A stretch of 64,000 nt of DNA from RYN-428 sp035551995 (GCA_035551995.1 DASZME010000094.1:1-64000), one strand, 5' to 3'. Shown: positions 35,388 to 44,796, numbered from the stretch's first letter. Numbers and translations: made by a program. Notes: generated from the letters alone by a model not told the origin.

Positions 35388-38300
35388 ATGAGGTGTGATT
35401 TGCCGTCACGTTGGATATATCTCGCGATCGGCATCTGGTTCTGCGCCTGGCGGCCGCTTACGGCGTCCGGCGTCGAGCGCATCGACTTCAGCCGCGATAT
35501 TCAGCCAATCCTGGCCGACAAGTGCTATCACTGCCACGGACCCGACGCCAATCAACGCAAGGCGAAGCTGCGCCTGGACACCCACGAGGGCGCGTTGGCC
35601 GACCATGACGGCAAAGCCGCCGTCGTTCCGGGAAACCTGGAGAAAAGCGAAGTGGCCCGGCGGATCGCTTCGGCCGATCCCGACGAACAGATGCCGCCGC
35701 CCAAATCCCGGCGGCAATTGTCGGCCCAACAGATTGACCTGCTAAAGCAATGGATCGCCCAAGGCGCGCCCTGGGGGAAACACTGGGCTTTCGTCGCCCC
35801 AATCCGGCCGCCGCTCCCGGCGGTAAAAGACACAAGCTGGGTCCGAAATCCGATCGACGCCTTCATATTGAATCGGCTCGAAGCCGAGGGATTGCGGCCG
35901 TCGCCGCAGGCGTCGAAAGAAAAATTAATTCGGCGTGTGACGCTCGACCTCACCGGGCTGGCGCCGACGCCGGAAGAAGTGGACGCATTCCTGGCGGACC
36001 ATTCGCCCGACGCGTACGAAAAGGTGGTCGATCGCCTGCTCGCTTCGCCCCATTACGGCGAGCGCATGGCGCTGCCGTGGCTCGACGCGGCTCGATACGC
36101 CGACACGAACGGATTTCAGGGAGATCAAACCCGCACGTCATGGATCTGGCGGGACTGGGTCGTCAAATCGATGAACGACAATCTGCCGTTCGATCAATTC
36201 ACCGTTCAGCAAATCGCCGGCGACCTGCTTCCCGACGCGACGATGGCGCAAAGGCTCGCGAGCGGGTTTAATCGCAATCACATGCTCAACGGCGAAGGAG
36301 GCGCCATCGCCGAGGAATCGCGCAATACATATGTGATCGATCGCGTCAACACCACGTCAACCGTCTGGCTTGGGCTGACGCTGGGGTGCTGCCAATGCCA
36401 TGATCATAAGTATGACCCGTTTACGCAGAAGGAATATTATCAGCTTTTTGCGTACTTCAATAATCTGCCCGAATCCGGCGGGGTGGACGCGGGGGGCAAC
36501 GCCAAACCGGTGATGCGCATCAGCACGCCCGAGCAGGATAGCGAGCGGGCCGCGCTGAAGGAAAAACAATCCCAGGCCGCGGCCGCGCTGGCGGCGGCGC
36601 TGCCGAAAATCGACGCCGAGCAAGCCGAGTGGGAGCAGACGATCGATAGCGCCACCGGCCCGGAGTGGACGGTGGCGATTCCCGGATCGGCGACGAGCAA
36701 AAATGGGGCGACGATGACGACGTTGGAGGACGGCTCGGTCCTGGTCTCGGGCAAAAGCCCCGACACCGATATTCAGGAAGTGACGTTCAAAACGCCGCTG
36801 AAAAATATCGGCGGGTTGAGGCTCGAAGCGCTGCCGGACGATTCGCTGCCGCACGGCGGGCCGGGACGATCGGAAGATACCGGCAATTTCGTGTTGACCG
36901 CGATCGACGGGGAAGCCGTCTCGATCGCCGATCCGGAGAAGACGCAGAAGATTATTTTCAGCGGCGCCGAGGCGACTTTCTCGCAAAGCGGTTTTGCGGT
37001 GGCCAGCGCGATCGCCCGGGATTCCAAGACCGGCTGGGCGGTCATGAAGGCGCCGGACAAGAAGAATATTTCCGCGACGTTCACGCTGGCCGATCCGATT
37101 CAATTTGTCGGCGGATCGACGGTTCATCTGAAATTTTATTACGAAGCGAAGAAAAACAAACGGCACACGATGGGGCGGTTTCGTCTCTCGATCGCCGGCG
37201 GGCCGTTTCTTTCGCCCGATGTAGCGGCGGCGCTGAATATTCCCGGCGATCGTCGAACGGCGGGTCAGAAGCAAAAAATTCGCGAGCATTATCGAAATAC
37301 CGTCAGCCGGGAGTATCGAAAGCTCAACGCCGCCGCCGTGAACGCCAGCGACACGGTCGGCAGTTTCCAAACCGCTCTGCCGCAAGTGATGGTCATGGAA
37401 GAGGGGGCCAAGCCGCGTGAAACATTCGTGCACGTGCGCGGCCAATACGACAAACCCGGCGACCGCGTTTATCCCGGCGTTCCCGCGGCGCTGTTTCCGT
37501 TGCCTGCCGACGCGCCGCCCAACCGCCTGGCGCTGGCCCGGTGGATTGTCAGCCCTGGAAATCCCCTCACGGCCCGCGTGACCGTCAATCGCTATTGGCA
37601 AATGTTTTTCGGCGCCGGCCTCGTGAAAACGACCGAGGATTTCGGCATCCAGGGCGAGAAACCGACCCATCCGCATTTGCTCGATTGGCTGGCGACGGAG
37701 TTTATGACGCCATCGACCGAAGCAGGCGCCAGGCCGTGGGACGTCAAGGCGATGCACCGCCTGATCGTCACTTCCGCAACCTATCGGCAATCGTCGCATG
37801 TCTCGCCCGAACTGCTCGACAAAGATCCCGAAAATCGCCTCCTGGCCCACGGATCGCGATACCGTCTCTCTTCGTTCGCGCTGCGCGATCAGGCGTTGCA
37901 GGTCAGCGGTCTTCTTGTGGATAAAATCGGCGGCACGCCCGTGAAACCGTATCAGCCGGCCGGGCTATGGGAGGAATTCAGCTTCAATAAGTTGCGATAC
38001 GAACAGGATCACGGCGAGAAGCTCTATCGCCGCAGCCTGTATACTTTCTGGCGGCGGACGGTTCCGCCGCCGACGATGTTCGACACGCCAAGCCGCCAGC
38101 TTTGCACGGTTCGCCAGGCTCGGACGAACACGCCATTGCAGTCGCTGGTGTTGTTGAACGAGATGACGTTCGTCGAGTCGTCGCGGGTATTGGCCGAGCG
38201 GCTGATGACCGATCCGAAGTTGACCGACGACGGCAGCCGACTGACGCGCGCATTCCGCCTTTGCACTTCCCGCAAGCCAGGGGAACACGAACTGTCGGTG

Positions 38301-38480
38301 CTCGAATCGTCGCTACAAAGGCTACGCCAGGAATACCGTTCCGACCCTTCCGCCGCGATGAAGTTATTGAGCGTGGGGGAAAGCCCTCGAAACGAAAAGT
38401 TGAATCCGGTGGAACTTGCGGCTTACGCGCAAGCGTGTGATTTAATCTTGAATCTGGATGAGACATTGACGAGAGAATAG
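35388..38480 (+). CDS. PSD1 / planctomycete cytochrome-c, DUF1549 and DUF1553 domain protein
   Basis: This 1030-aa exported protein starts with a signal-like segment (YLAIGIWFCAWRPLTASG). The planctomycete cytochrome c domain has CYHCHG (Cys46, Cys49, His50) with GALADHDGKAAVVPG and MPPPKSRRQLS. DUF1549 follows (RNPIDAFILNRLEAEGL, RVTLDLTGLAPTPEEVDAFL, LPWLDAARYADTNGFQ, CCQCHDHKYDPF with a second CxxCH), then an inserted beta-rich domain and DUF1553 (NRLALARWIVSPGNPLTARV, VNRYWQMFFGAGLVKTTEDF). Such proteins are a planctomycete hallmark, often near sulfatases or glycan genes. The role is unproven, probably periplasmic redox or polymer processing. The DUF1501 gene that normally accompanies it is directly downstream. 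Confidence 0.95.
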   Translation: MRCDLPSRWIYLAIGIWFCAWRPLTASGVERIDFSRDIQPILADKCYHCHGPDANQRKAKLRLDTHEGALADHDGKAAVVPGNLEKSEVARRIASADPDEQMPPPKSRRQLSAQQIDLLKQWIAQGAPWGKHWAFVAPIRPPLPAVKDTSWVRNPIDAFILNRLEAEGLRPSPQASKEKLIRRVTLDLTGLAPTPEEVDAFLADHSPDAYEKVVDRLLASPHYGERMALPWLDAARYADTNGFQGDQTRTSWIWRDWVVKSMNDNLPFDQFTVQQIAGDLLPDATMAQRLASGFNRNHMLNGEGGAIAEESRNTYVIDRVNTTSTVWLGLTLGCCQCHDHKYDPFTQKEYYQLFAYFNNLPESGGVDAGGNAKPVMRISTPEQDSERAALKEKQSQAAAALAAALPKIDAEQAEWEQTIDSATGPEWTVAIPGSATSKNGATMTTLEDGSVLVSGKSPDTDIQEVTFKTPLKNIGGLRLEALPDDSLPHGGPGRSEDTGNFVLTAIDGEAVSIADPEKTQKIIFSGAEATFSQSGFAVASAIARDSKTGWAVMKAPDKKNISATFTLADPIQFVGGSTVHLKFYYEAKKNKRHTMGRFRLSIAGGPFLSPDVAAALNIPGDRRTAGQKQKIREHYRNTVSREYRKLNAAAVNASDTVGSFQTALPQVMVMEEGAKPRETFVHVRGQYDKPGDRVYPGVPAALFPLPADAPPNRLALARWIVSPGNPLTARVTVNRYWQMFFGAGLVKTTEDFGIQGEKPTHPHLLDWLATEFMTPSTEAGARPWDVKAMHRLIVTSATYRQSSHVSPELLDKDPENRLLAHGSRYRLSSFALRDQALQVSGLLVDKIGGTPVKPYQPAGLWEEFSFNKLRYEQDHGEKLYRRSLYTFWRRTVPPPTMFDTPSRQLCTVRQARTNTPLQSLVLLNEMTFVESSRVLAERLMTDPKLTDDGSRLTRAFRLCTSRKPGEHELSVLESSLQRLRQEYRSDPSAAMKLLSVGESPRNEKLNPVELAAYAQACDLILNLDETLTRE

Positions 38481-38502
38481 TTGCGTCGAAATTAAGATCC
38501 CC

Positions 38503-38570
38503 GGGCTTCCGCCCGCGGCTACCAAGGAACTTTTAGGTTCCCCTTTTTTGATAGCCTTGGGCGGAAGCCC
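38503..38570. repeat. Inverted repeat (GGGCTTCCGCCC type) with inner hairpin and T-run
   Basis: The arms at 38503-38521 and 38552-38570 match at 17 of 19 positions. Between them GGAAC-ttttag-GTTCC (38526-38541) is followed by TTTTTT at 38544-38549, a possible + strand terminator or attenuator. It lies between the PSD1-type gene and DUF1501, 22 nt before the DUF1501 ATG. Confidence 0.8.
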
Positions 38571-38592
38571 ATGGACCGCGACCGGAACTGAC

Positions 38593-40038
38593 ATGAACCC
38601 TCCATCACAACAAGCTCTGTCCCTGACGCGCCGGCAGCTTTTCGGTAGGACGGCAGCCGGTCTCGGAACGGTAGCCCTGGCTACTCTCTTCGGCCGCGAT
38701 GCCCTGGCCTCGGAATCCGCCGTCCCGGCTCATCTCGCTCACTTCGCCCCCAAAGCCAAGCGCGTCATCTATATGCTCCACGGGGGCGCGCCCTCGCACG
38801 TCGATCTCTTCGACTACAAAGCCGGCCTCGAAAAATATCGCGGCCAGCAACTTCCCGATTCCGTCCGCGGCAATCAGCGCCTTACCACAATGACCGCCGG
38901 GCAAAAACAGCTTCTGGTCCTTCCCGGCATCACGAAATTCAACCAGTACGGCCAATCCGGCGCGTGGCTCTGCGATTTTCTCCCGCACACGGCGTCGATT
39001 GCCGACGATCTATGCTTCATCAAGTCGATGCACACCGAGGCGATCAATCACGCGCCCGCCGTCACGCTCTTCATGACCGGCGCCCAAACGCCCGGCCGGC
39101 CCAGCATCGGCGCCTGGCTGAGCTATGGCCTTGGTAGTCTCAACGACAACCTGCCGACCTTCGTCGTCATGACCAGCCGCGACAAGGAGGCAAGCTGCGG
39201 CCAACTCTTCTTCGACTACTACTGGGGCAGCGGCTTTCTCCCGAGCAAACACCAGGGCGTCCAACTTCGCTCCAGCGGCGATCCGGTTCTTTACCTCTCC
39301 AATCCGCCCGGCGTTTCGCGCGACGTCCGCCGAGGGGTGTTGAACGATCTTGACGCGCTGAACGAGGCGCATCTGAACGAGATCGGCGATCCGGAAATCG
39401 CCACCCGCATCTCACAATATGAGATGGCATATCGCATGCAAACCAGCGTTCCGGAAATCGCCGATCTATCGACCGAGCCGAAGGAGATTCTGGACCTGTA
39501 CGGCCCGGACGTTCTTCGCCCCAACTCCTATGCCGGCAACTGTCTGCGCGCCCGACGTTTGGCCGAGCGCGGCGTTCGTTACGTGCAGCTTTTCCACGCC
39601 GGTTGGGATCAACACCAGAACCTGCCGACACAGCTGAAAATCCAATGTCAGGACACGGATCAACCCTCCGCCGCGCTGGTCAAAGACCTCAAACAACGCG
39701 GCCTTCTCGATGAAACGCTGATCGTGTGGGCCGGTGAATTCGGCCGCACCGTCTTCGGCCAGGGCGACATCAAAGCCAAAGCCTACGGGCGCGATCACCA
39801 CGGCCGCTGCTTCACCATCTGGCTCGCCGGCGGCGGCATCAAGCCCGGCTTCACCTACGGCCAAACCGACGACTTCTGCTACAACGTCGCCCAGGACCCG
39901 GTCCACGTCCACGACCTCCAAGCGACCCTGCTGCACTGCCTGGGATTCGATCATCGCAAGCTGACGTTCAAATTCCAGGGACGCTATTTCCGCTTGACCG
40001 ACGTGGAAGGGAATGTGGTGAAGCCGATATTGGCGTAA
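38593..40038 (+). CDS. Tat-exported DUF1501 domain protein
   Basis: This 481-aa protein has a Tat signal, LTRRQLFGRTAAG (twin Arg at 13-14), followed by a hydrophobic Ala/Leu stretch. The DUF1501 body, an alkaline-phosphatase/sulfatase-like fold, shows YMLHGGAPSHVDLFDYK, GAWLCDFLPHTASIADDLCF, SMHTEAINHAPA, GRPSIGAWLSYGLG, VWAGEFGRT and GRDHHGRCFTIWLAGGGIK. The conserved Asp/His/Glu residues probably bind metal. It is the regular partner of PSD1/DUF1553 proteins; its function is unknown. The ATG at 38593 is chosen because the Tat motif follows directly. Confidence 0.95.
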   Translation: MNPPSQQALSLTRRQLFGRTAAGLGTVALATLFGRDALASESAVPAHLAHFAPKAKRVIYMLHGGAPSHVDLFDYKAGLEKYRGQQLPDSVRGNQRLTTMTAGQKQLLVLPGITKFNQYGQSGAWLCDFLPHTASIADDLCFIKSMHTEAINHAPAVTLFMTGAQTPGRPSIGAWLSYGLGSLNDNLPTFVVMTSRDKEASCGQLFFDYYWGSGFLPSKHQGVQLRSSGDPVLYLSNPPGVSRDVRRGVLNDLDALNEAHLNEIGDPEIATRISQYEMAYRMQTSVPEIADLSTEPKEILDLYGPDVLRPNSYAGNCLRARRLAERGVRYVQLFHAGWDQHQNLPTQLKIQCQDTDQPSAALVKDLKQRGLLDETLIVWAGEFGRTVFGQGDIKAKAYGRDHHGRCFTIWLAGGGIKPGFTYGQTDDFCYNVAQDPVHVHDLQATLLHCLGFDHRKLTFKFQGRYFRLTDVEGNVVKPILA

Positions 40039-40113
40039 GTGGACGATGGAACCCGCCGCCCGGTAAGCTATCCAATGAAAGGCGGCTACTGGCTATGCTC
40101 GCAACGCGACCGA

Positions 40114-40248
40114 TCATTCAAAACATCCAGCCCGTTGATCCCCCTGTAAGAATGACTGTGTGGAGGTGATGGAATGTTCTTCGCCGTACAAAATAATACC
40201 GCTCAAATCATCGGGGACTTCCGAACGAAGAATACGCCGCGCGTTCAT
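40114..40248 (-). pseudogene. Truncated/frameshifted ParE-RelE-type toxin remnant
   Basis: The ATG (40246-40248) overlaps the stop of the upstream antitoxin-like gene in an ATGA arrangement. It encodes MNARRILRSEVPDDLSGIIL then YGEEHSI, which resembles the first strand and helix of ParE/RelE toxins, and stops after only 44 codons. Shifting one base after codon 35 gives GINGLDVLND, reminiscent of the next ParE helix, before another stop. Normal toxins have ~95 residues and a basic C-terminal core, absent here. It is therefore an inactivated toxin (moderate confidence). Confidence 0.6.
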
Positions 40249-40505
40249 ACACGCCGCCCGCGGGCTTCGATTTCATGGGCGATCCGCTCCTTAAACTGCG
40301 CGATAAACTCCGGCGTTACCTCGATACTCGGAGCATCGTTATCAAGCCGCTCCAGCAACAGCTGCTCGATGTCATCGTCGTTTTCGTCTTGAACCGCGTC
40401 AGCGGCCACCAATGACTCAACATACTCCTCGACGGACCTGACTTTTCCCTCGGCCACCCGAGCTGAAACTCGTTCTTTAATCCCATCGCGAATTTGAATT
40501 TGCAA
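40245..40505 (-). CDS. ParD/CopG-like antitoxin (86 aa), now orphan
   Basis: The N-terminus MQIQIRDGIKERVSARVAEG then VRSVEEYVESLVAAD fits ribbon-helix-helix antitoxin-like proteins (strand, helix, SVEEYVE). The C-terminal half (LLLERLDNDAPSIEVTPEFI, FKERIAHEIEARGRR) resembles toxin-binding tails. The stop overlaps the start of the broken toxin gene. It may still bind DNA or neutralise related toxins elsewhere. Confidence 0.75.
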   Translation of the reverse strand: MQIQIRDGIKERVSARVAEGKVRSVEEYVESLVAADAVQDENDDDIEQLLLERLDNDAPSIEVTPEFIAQFKERIAHEIEARGRRV

Positions 40506-40610
40506 TGTGGCTCATAATCAACAGCATATGCTTAATCGACGCTCCAAAACAACCAGAAAGTCGGCCACATACGAGCCGATCGCTTCTGGCGATTCAAGGC
40601 CCGCCATCGC

Positions 40611-41729
40611 TCATTTCAAATTTTCCGGATTTAACGGTTCCAATTCCGCCACCGTGAATCTCCCATCCTTCCGCACGAGTTTGTCATCAAACCAAATCTC
40701 CCCGCCGCCGACTTCCGGCGTTTGCATCATGACCATGTCCCAGTGGATTGCGCTCTTGTTGCCGTTGCTGGCTTCGTCGTAGCAGGCGCCTGGGGTGAAG
40801 TGGATGCTGCCGGCGATTTTTTCGTCGAACAGAATGTCCTTCATCGGCTTGGTACACCACGGATTGAAGCCGATGGCGAATTCGCCGACGTAGCGGGCGC
40901 CTTCGTCGGCGTTTAATACTTCGTTCAACTTATCCGTCGCGCTGCTGGTGGCTTCCACGATTTTGCCGTTCTTGAACACCAGGCGAATGTCATGGTGGGT
41001 TGTGCCACGATAGATGGTGGGGGCGTTGAAGCGAATGACGCCGTTGACGCTGTCGCGAACGGGGGCGGTAAAAACTTCGCCGTCGGGGATATTCACTTTG
41101 CCGTCGCAGGGGATGGCGGGGATTCCCTTGACGCTGAACGAAAGATCGGTGTCGCGCGGGCCCTTGAGCCGGACTTTGTCGGTCTTTTCCATCAGGTGCT
41201 TGAGCGGCTGCATCGCGCGCGACATCTTCGCGTAATCCAACGTGCAGACGTTGAAAAAGAAATCCTCAAACGCCTCGGTGCTCATCTCCGCCATCTGGGC
41301 CATCGATGGACTGGGCCAACGGAGGACCACCCATCGCGTTTTCTTGATTCGCAGGTCGTGATGCACGCGCTTCCAGACGGTCTCTTCGTAAATCTTCTGC
41401 TTGTCGGCGGGCACGTCGGACAGTTCGGACACGTTAAAATTCCCCCGGGCGCCGATGTAGCACTGAACCAATTGCATCTGCAATTTTTCCACCTCGGCGA
41501 TCGTATCCCATTGATCGCGCGTGCCGGCGATCATTAAGGCGCGATTGATTTCATTGCTCTTGAGCATCGCGATCGGCCTTCCGCCCGCGTCGGCGGCGGC
41601 GCGGATGAGAGCCTTGGTGAACGCGTGGGGAACGTCGATCGCTTCGATCAGGATGTTCTCCCCGCTCTTCAGCTCACAGGCGTAGTTGATGAGAAGGTCC
41701 GCGAGTTTATGGATGCGTGGATCGGCCAT
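40611..41729 (-). CDS. M29 family aminopeptidase
   Basis: This 372-aa protein follows the thermophilic aminopeptidase (PepS/AmpS) pattern: an N-terminal domain with LINYACELKSGENILIEA, the metal-binding region GEFAIGFNPWCTKPM and IAGSIHFTPGACYDEASNGN, then IHWDMVM with catalytic His/Asp, and VGGGEIWFDDKLVRKDGRF at the end. The enzyme removes N-terminal amino acids using two divalent metals in the cytoplasm. It has no signal peptide and is transcribed alone. Confidence 0.93.
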   Translation of the reverse strand: MADPRIHKLADLLINYACELKSGENILIEAIDVPHAFTKALIRAAADAGGRPIAMLKSNEINRALMIAGTRDQWDTIAEVEKLQMQLVQCYIGARGNFNVSELSDVPADKQKIYEETVWKRVHHDLRIKKTRWVVLRWPSPSMAQMAEMSTEAFEDFFFNVCTLDYAKMSRAMQPLKHLMEKTDKVRLKGPRDTDLSFSVKGIPAIPCDGKVNIPDGEVFTAPVRDSVNGVIRFNAPTIYRGTTHHDIRLVFKNGKIVEATSSATDKLNEVLNADEGARYVGEFAIGFNPWCTKPMKDILFDEKIAGSIHFTPGACYDEASNGNKSAIHWDMVMMQTPEVGGGEIWFDDKLVRKDGRFTVAELEPLNPENLK

Positions 41730-41966
41730 GGGCGCTACAGTGGCATGGGACGCGGGTTTGTGTCAAGCGCGGCGACTTTGACGAAAAATCCGAAAATCGG
41801 CCGAGAACCGCCGACGCGCTTTATGTTTCGGCAATGGCGCGATGATCTTCCCGACGCAAGCGGCGCATGTGGTGGTTTTTGGATTCGGTTTTGCGGCGCT
41901 ACGACTTCGGATTTTCCGCCTGCCCTTGTTTGCTTTTGCCGCCCTCGTCCATAAAGTATCCGCACG

Positions 41967-42422
41967 ATGATCGGATCAATTACACAATGCGTTGGGATGC
42001 TGGCCGATGGCGGGGGAGATACCACGGGATCGTGGGCGCCGGTGGTGTTGCTGCTGGTGATCGGCGTTGGATTCGCCATCGTGAACGTGGCGGCGTCGAT
42101 TGTCCTCGGCCCAAGCCGAACGGGCCCGGGCAAGGAAGAGACCTACGAAAGCGGCATGGTGCCGATCGGCGATACGCGCAAGCGGTTTAACGTCCGCTTC
42201 TACATCGTCGCGATGATCTTCCTGGTCTTCGACGTCGAAATCGTCTTCCTCTATCCGTGGGCCACCATATTCGCCAAGGCGGTTACCGTCTCGCACAACA
42301 CCGGGGGGGCGCCGTCGACGTTTAACGGAAGCGTATTGTTTTGGGAAATGATCGTCTTCGTGGCGATTCTTCTGGTCGCGTATGTGTACGCGTGGGGGAA
42401 GGGCATTTTCCGGTGGGACTGA
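41967..42422 (+). CDS. nuoA: NADH-quinone oxidoreductase subunit A
   Basis: In this 151-aa protein, three transmembrane spans and the loop GKEETYESGMVPIGDTRKRF followed by VRFYIVAMIFLVFDVEIVFL are diagnostic of NuoA/ND3. The YESG loop contacts the quinone site of respiratory complex I. The protein is slightly longer than usual because of an insert between TM2 and TM3. No nuoB-N genes follow; the next gene is on the other strand. The rest of complex I must lie elsewhere. Confidence 0.95.
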   Translation: MIGSITQCVGMLADGGGDTTGSWAPVVLLLVIGVGFAIVNVAASIVLGPSRTGPGKEETYESGMVPIGDTRKRFNVRFYIVAMIFLVFDVEIVFLYPWATIFAKAVTVSHNTGGAPSTFNGSVLFWEMIVFVAILLVAYVYAWGKGIFRWD

Positions 42423-42456
42423 TCGAAACAAGCGAATTCGCACCCCAACAAACGCG

Positions 42457-43650
42457 CTAAGCCCGCGGCGGTTGGGCTTTCGATTCGGCCGTCTGCTGTT
42501 TTCCCGTGATTTCACGGGGCACATCTACGACAAACATGGCGCCCTCGCCCGGTTTTGATTCGGCCCATATTTTCGCCCCGATACATTCACCGGCTTGCCG
42601 CGCGATGGAGAGGCCGAGCCCTACGCCGCCCTGGCCGTGGGTTTCCCCCCGGGTGAACGCGACGAAAACCTCTTCCAGTTTTTCCGGCGCGATGCCCGGC
42701 CCCTGATCACTGAACGTAACGATGCACTTGCCCTGGCCCCCCCGGCAGGCGATCGTCACCGCCGTCGCCGGCTTCGTGTACTTCAATGCATTGGACGCAA
42801 GATTTTGAAAAATCTGGTTGAGCAGGTCCCGATCGGAAATGATCTCAAAATCCTCCGGCACATCCAGGCGGACTTCCACCCGTTTTTCCTTGGCTTGATA
42901 CGAGAAATGGGCCGCCGTCTCGGCGAGCAGCGTGCGAAGCGTCACTTTTCCCGGCCGCACCTGCACCATCCCCTTGCGGAATCGCTCGGCATGAAGGAAG
43001 CGGTCCATCGTGCTCACCGTTTCCATCAGCGACCGCCGCATCGCGTCAAGATCGCCGACCGTCTCGGAAAGCCGGGGCTCGCTGGCGAGTTCGCGCTTGA
43101 GCACCTCGATCATCAGGAAGACGGCGTTGAGACCGCCGCGAAGATCGTGCGAGAGGAACGAAAGATACTTGCTCTGAGCTTCGGTGGCCGTCTGAAGCTG
43201 GCTGGTTAGATGTTCGACAAAACGGACCACCGCCCGGCGAAGAGCGATGTCCAGAGCGCTGCAGATGGCCATAATTTCAATGGCCTCAATACTTCGTCGC
43301 AGGTGAAGCGCGACGTGTTCGATGAGCACGCTGCGAAAGATGCCGTATTCGATCAGCACTTCGCTCAGGTTGAATCCCTGATCATAACGAACGCTTCCAT
43401 GACGCGGCGCGGCTTCGTCGAGCTGAACCGTCGCGTACGGCTTATCCGATTCCAGCGCGGCGGCGACCGAAATGAGAATTTTGGGCAGGTCGTCGCGAAG
43501 CTGGTCGATCGTCAACTTCTTGGCCGCGGTAATCGACCCGCGCACGACCTGTTCCCAGGCCGCCACGGCCTCATCAGCGGCGCCGCGAACGGCCTCGGCC
43601 AGTTCGGGAAATGCGCGGCCGGACAAGAGATCCATTGCCGGACTATTCAT
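42457..43650 (-). CDS. Soluble sensor histidine kinase with RsbRD-like N-terminal domain
   Basis: In this 397-aa protein, residues ~10-150 are a helical domain like the RsbRD N-terminal domain: VRGAADEAVAAWEQVV, LRDDLPKILISVAAAL, FNLSEVLIEYGIFRSVLIEH. The HisKA H-box is YLSFLSHDLRGGLNAV. The HATPase has NLASNALKYTK, DQGPGIAPEK and GGVGLGLSIARQ. No membrane span or receiver is present. The ATG at 43650 has GGAGG seven nt upstream. No cognate regulator is adjacent. Confidence 0.9.
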   Translation of the reverse strand: MNSPAMDLLSGRAFPELAEAVRGAADEAVAAWEQVVRGSITAAKKLTIDQLRDDLPKILISVAAALESDKPYATVQLDEAAPRHGSVRYDQGFNLSEVLIEYGIFRSVLIEHVALHLRRSIEAIEIMAICSALDIALRRAVVRFVEHLTSQLQTATEAQSKYLSFLSHDLRGGLNAVFLMIEVLKRELASEPRLSETVGDLDAMRRSLMETVSTMDRFLHAERFRKGMVQVRPGKVTLRTLLAETAAHFSYQAKEKRVEVRLDVPEDFEIISDRDLLNQIFQNLASNALKYTKPATAVTIACRGGQGKCIVTFSDQGPGIAPEKLEEVFVAFTRGETHGQGGVGLGLSIARQAGECIGAKIWAESKPGEGAMFVVDVPREITGKQQTAESKAQPPRA

Positions 43651-43794
43651 CGCGATGCCTCCGATGGCGTCGCCGCTAAAGCCTTTATTCGTTTCATAAG
43701 CCGATTCTTGCAGCGTGAAGAGGAAAAGCAAGTTGACATGGAAATGGCTACAAACGACCCGAAAAAGCGGGCCAACCAGCCGGTTCGATCGGAA

Positions 43795-44661
43795 CTATTT
43801 TGCCGCCTTGCGCCGGGCCAGCGCGTCGTTCCATTTCTTAACGGCGTCGGCGGGCGCGGGGGTGAAGTCGATCACCGTGTCGGGAAGGTCAGACTTGATT
43901 TTGGCCAGGTCCTCGGGGGAAATCCCGCACAATTCCAGTTTCAGTTTCTTGAGTTGGCGCAACGATTTGAGATGCGAAAGCCCGTCGTCATATGGAATGA
44001 TCATCTGCGCGATCGCAAGCTCCTGAAGCTTCGATAATGCGGACAGATGGACGAAATCGGCCCCGACGTAATAGGGCGAAAAATTCGGATTGATTTGAAG
44101 TTTTTCGAGCTCGGTTAACTTGCCGAAATCGGCGAAGCCGGTGCTGGTATTGCGATCATGGCGGATCGAGACTTCATGCAGTTGCGTCATGGCGCCCAGC
44201 GCGTTCATGCCCTGATCGTTGAAAAGACATCCGCCGAACGAGATGGCCTTTAGGTTTTTCGAGGCGGCAAGGGCGCTGAGTCCCGAGCCGGTGATCTGGC
44301 CGTGATCGATGCCGAACTTGTGGAGGTTGGGGAAGTTCGCCAGGGCGGCCAGGCCTTTGTCGGTGATGGCGGGGCCATTGAAAAAGAGAGTCTCGATGGT
44401 GGCGATCTTCGCGAGGCGTGCGAGCGCCGCGTCGTCGAATTCCTTGCCGGAACTTGAGAAGGCTTTGAGGTCGGGGAGGGATTCAAGCACTTTCCAGACG
44501 TCTTCGGTGAGCTTGGGGCCGGGAATATCGACTCGCATTCCACCCTCTTTGATCTTGCCGACGCGGGCGCCGGCCGCAGTCAGCGCGGCGCCGTTCGCGT
44601 CTGCGCCCTGCGCACAAGCCGCCATCCCCGCCATCAAAACGAATATCGCAAGAATTTTCAT
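43795..44661 (-). CDS. Secreted leucine-rich-repeat-like protein
   Basis: This 288-aa protein has a signal peptide (ILAIFVLMAGMAACAQGADA; the Cys may also be a lipobox). Six to seven irregular repeats with the LxxLxxLxL pattern follow: LPDLKAFSS, IATIETLFFNGPAITDKGL, FPNLHKFGIDHGQITGSGL, KNLKAISFGGC, LTELEKLQI, LRQLKKLKLELCGIS. This is the planctomycete 'F-box/LRR-type' domain arrangement. It is extracytoplasmic and probably binds protein or glycan; no enzyme motif is seen. Confidence 0.85.
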   Translation of the reverse strand: MKILAIFVLMAGMAACAQGADANGAALTAAGARVGKIKEGGMRVDIPGPKLTEDVWKVLESLPDLKAFSSSGKEFDDAALARLAKIATIETLFFNGPAITDKGLAALANFPNLHKFGIDHGQITGSGLSALAASKNLKAISFGGCLFNDQGMNALGAMTQLHEVSIRHDRNTSTGFADFGKLTELEKLQINPNFSPYYVGADFVHLSALSKLQELAIAQMIIPYDDGLSHLKSLRQLKKLKLELCGISPEDLAKIKSDLPDTVIDFTPAPADAVKKWNDALARRKAAK

Positions 44662-44796
44662 GTGGACCTTTCCGATGCGATGTAGCGCATCGCCAATCCC
44701 TCAACCGCACATGTTCCGTTCACCATCGATGCACGAGCGTCAATATCTAAGAATCCGCCGCAAAAGCAATCTTTGAGACTGTCCAAAACAAAACGC

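Noticed and set aside
36357..37850. Long minus-strand open frame
   Set aside because: It is antisense to the PSD1/DUF1549/DUF1553 gene; Arg-rich shadow translation.
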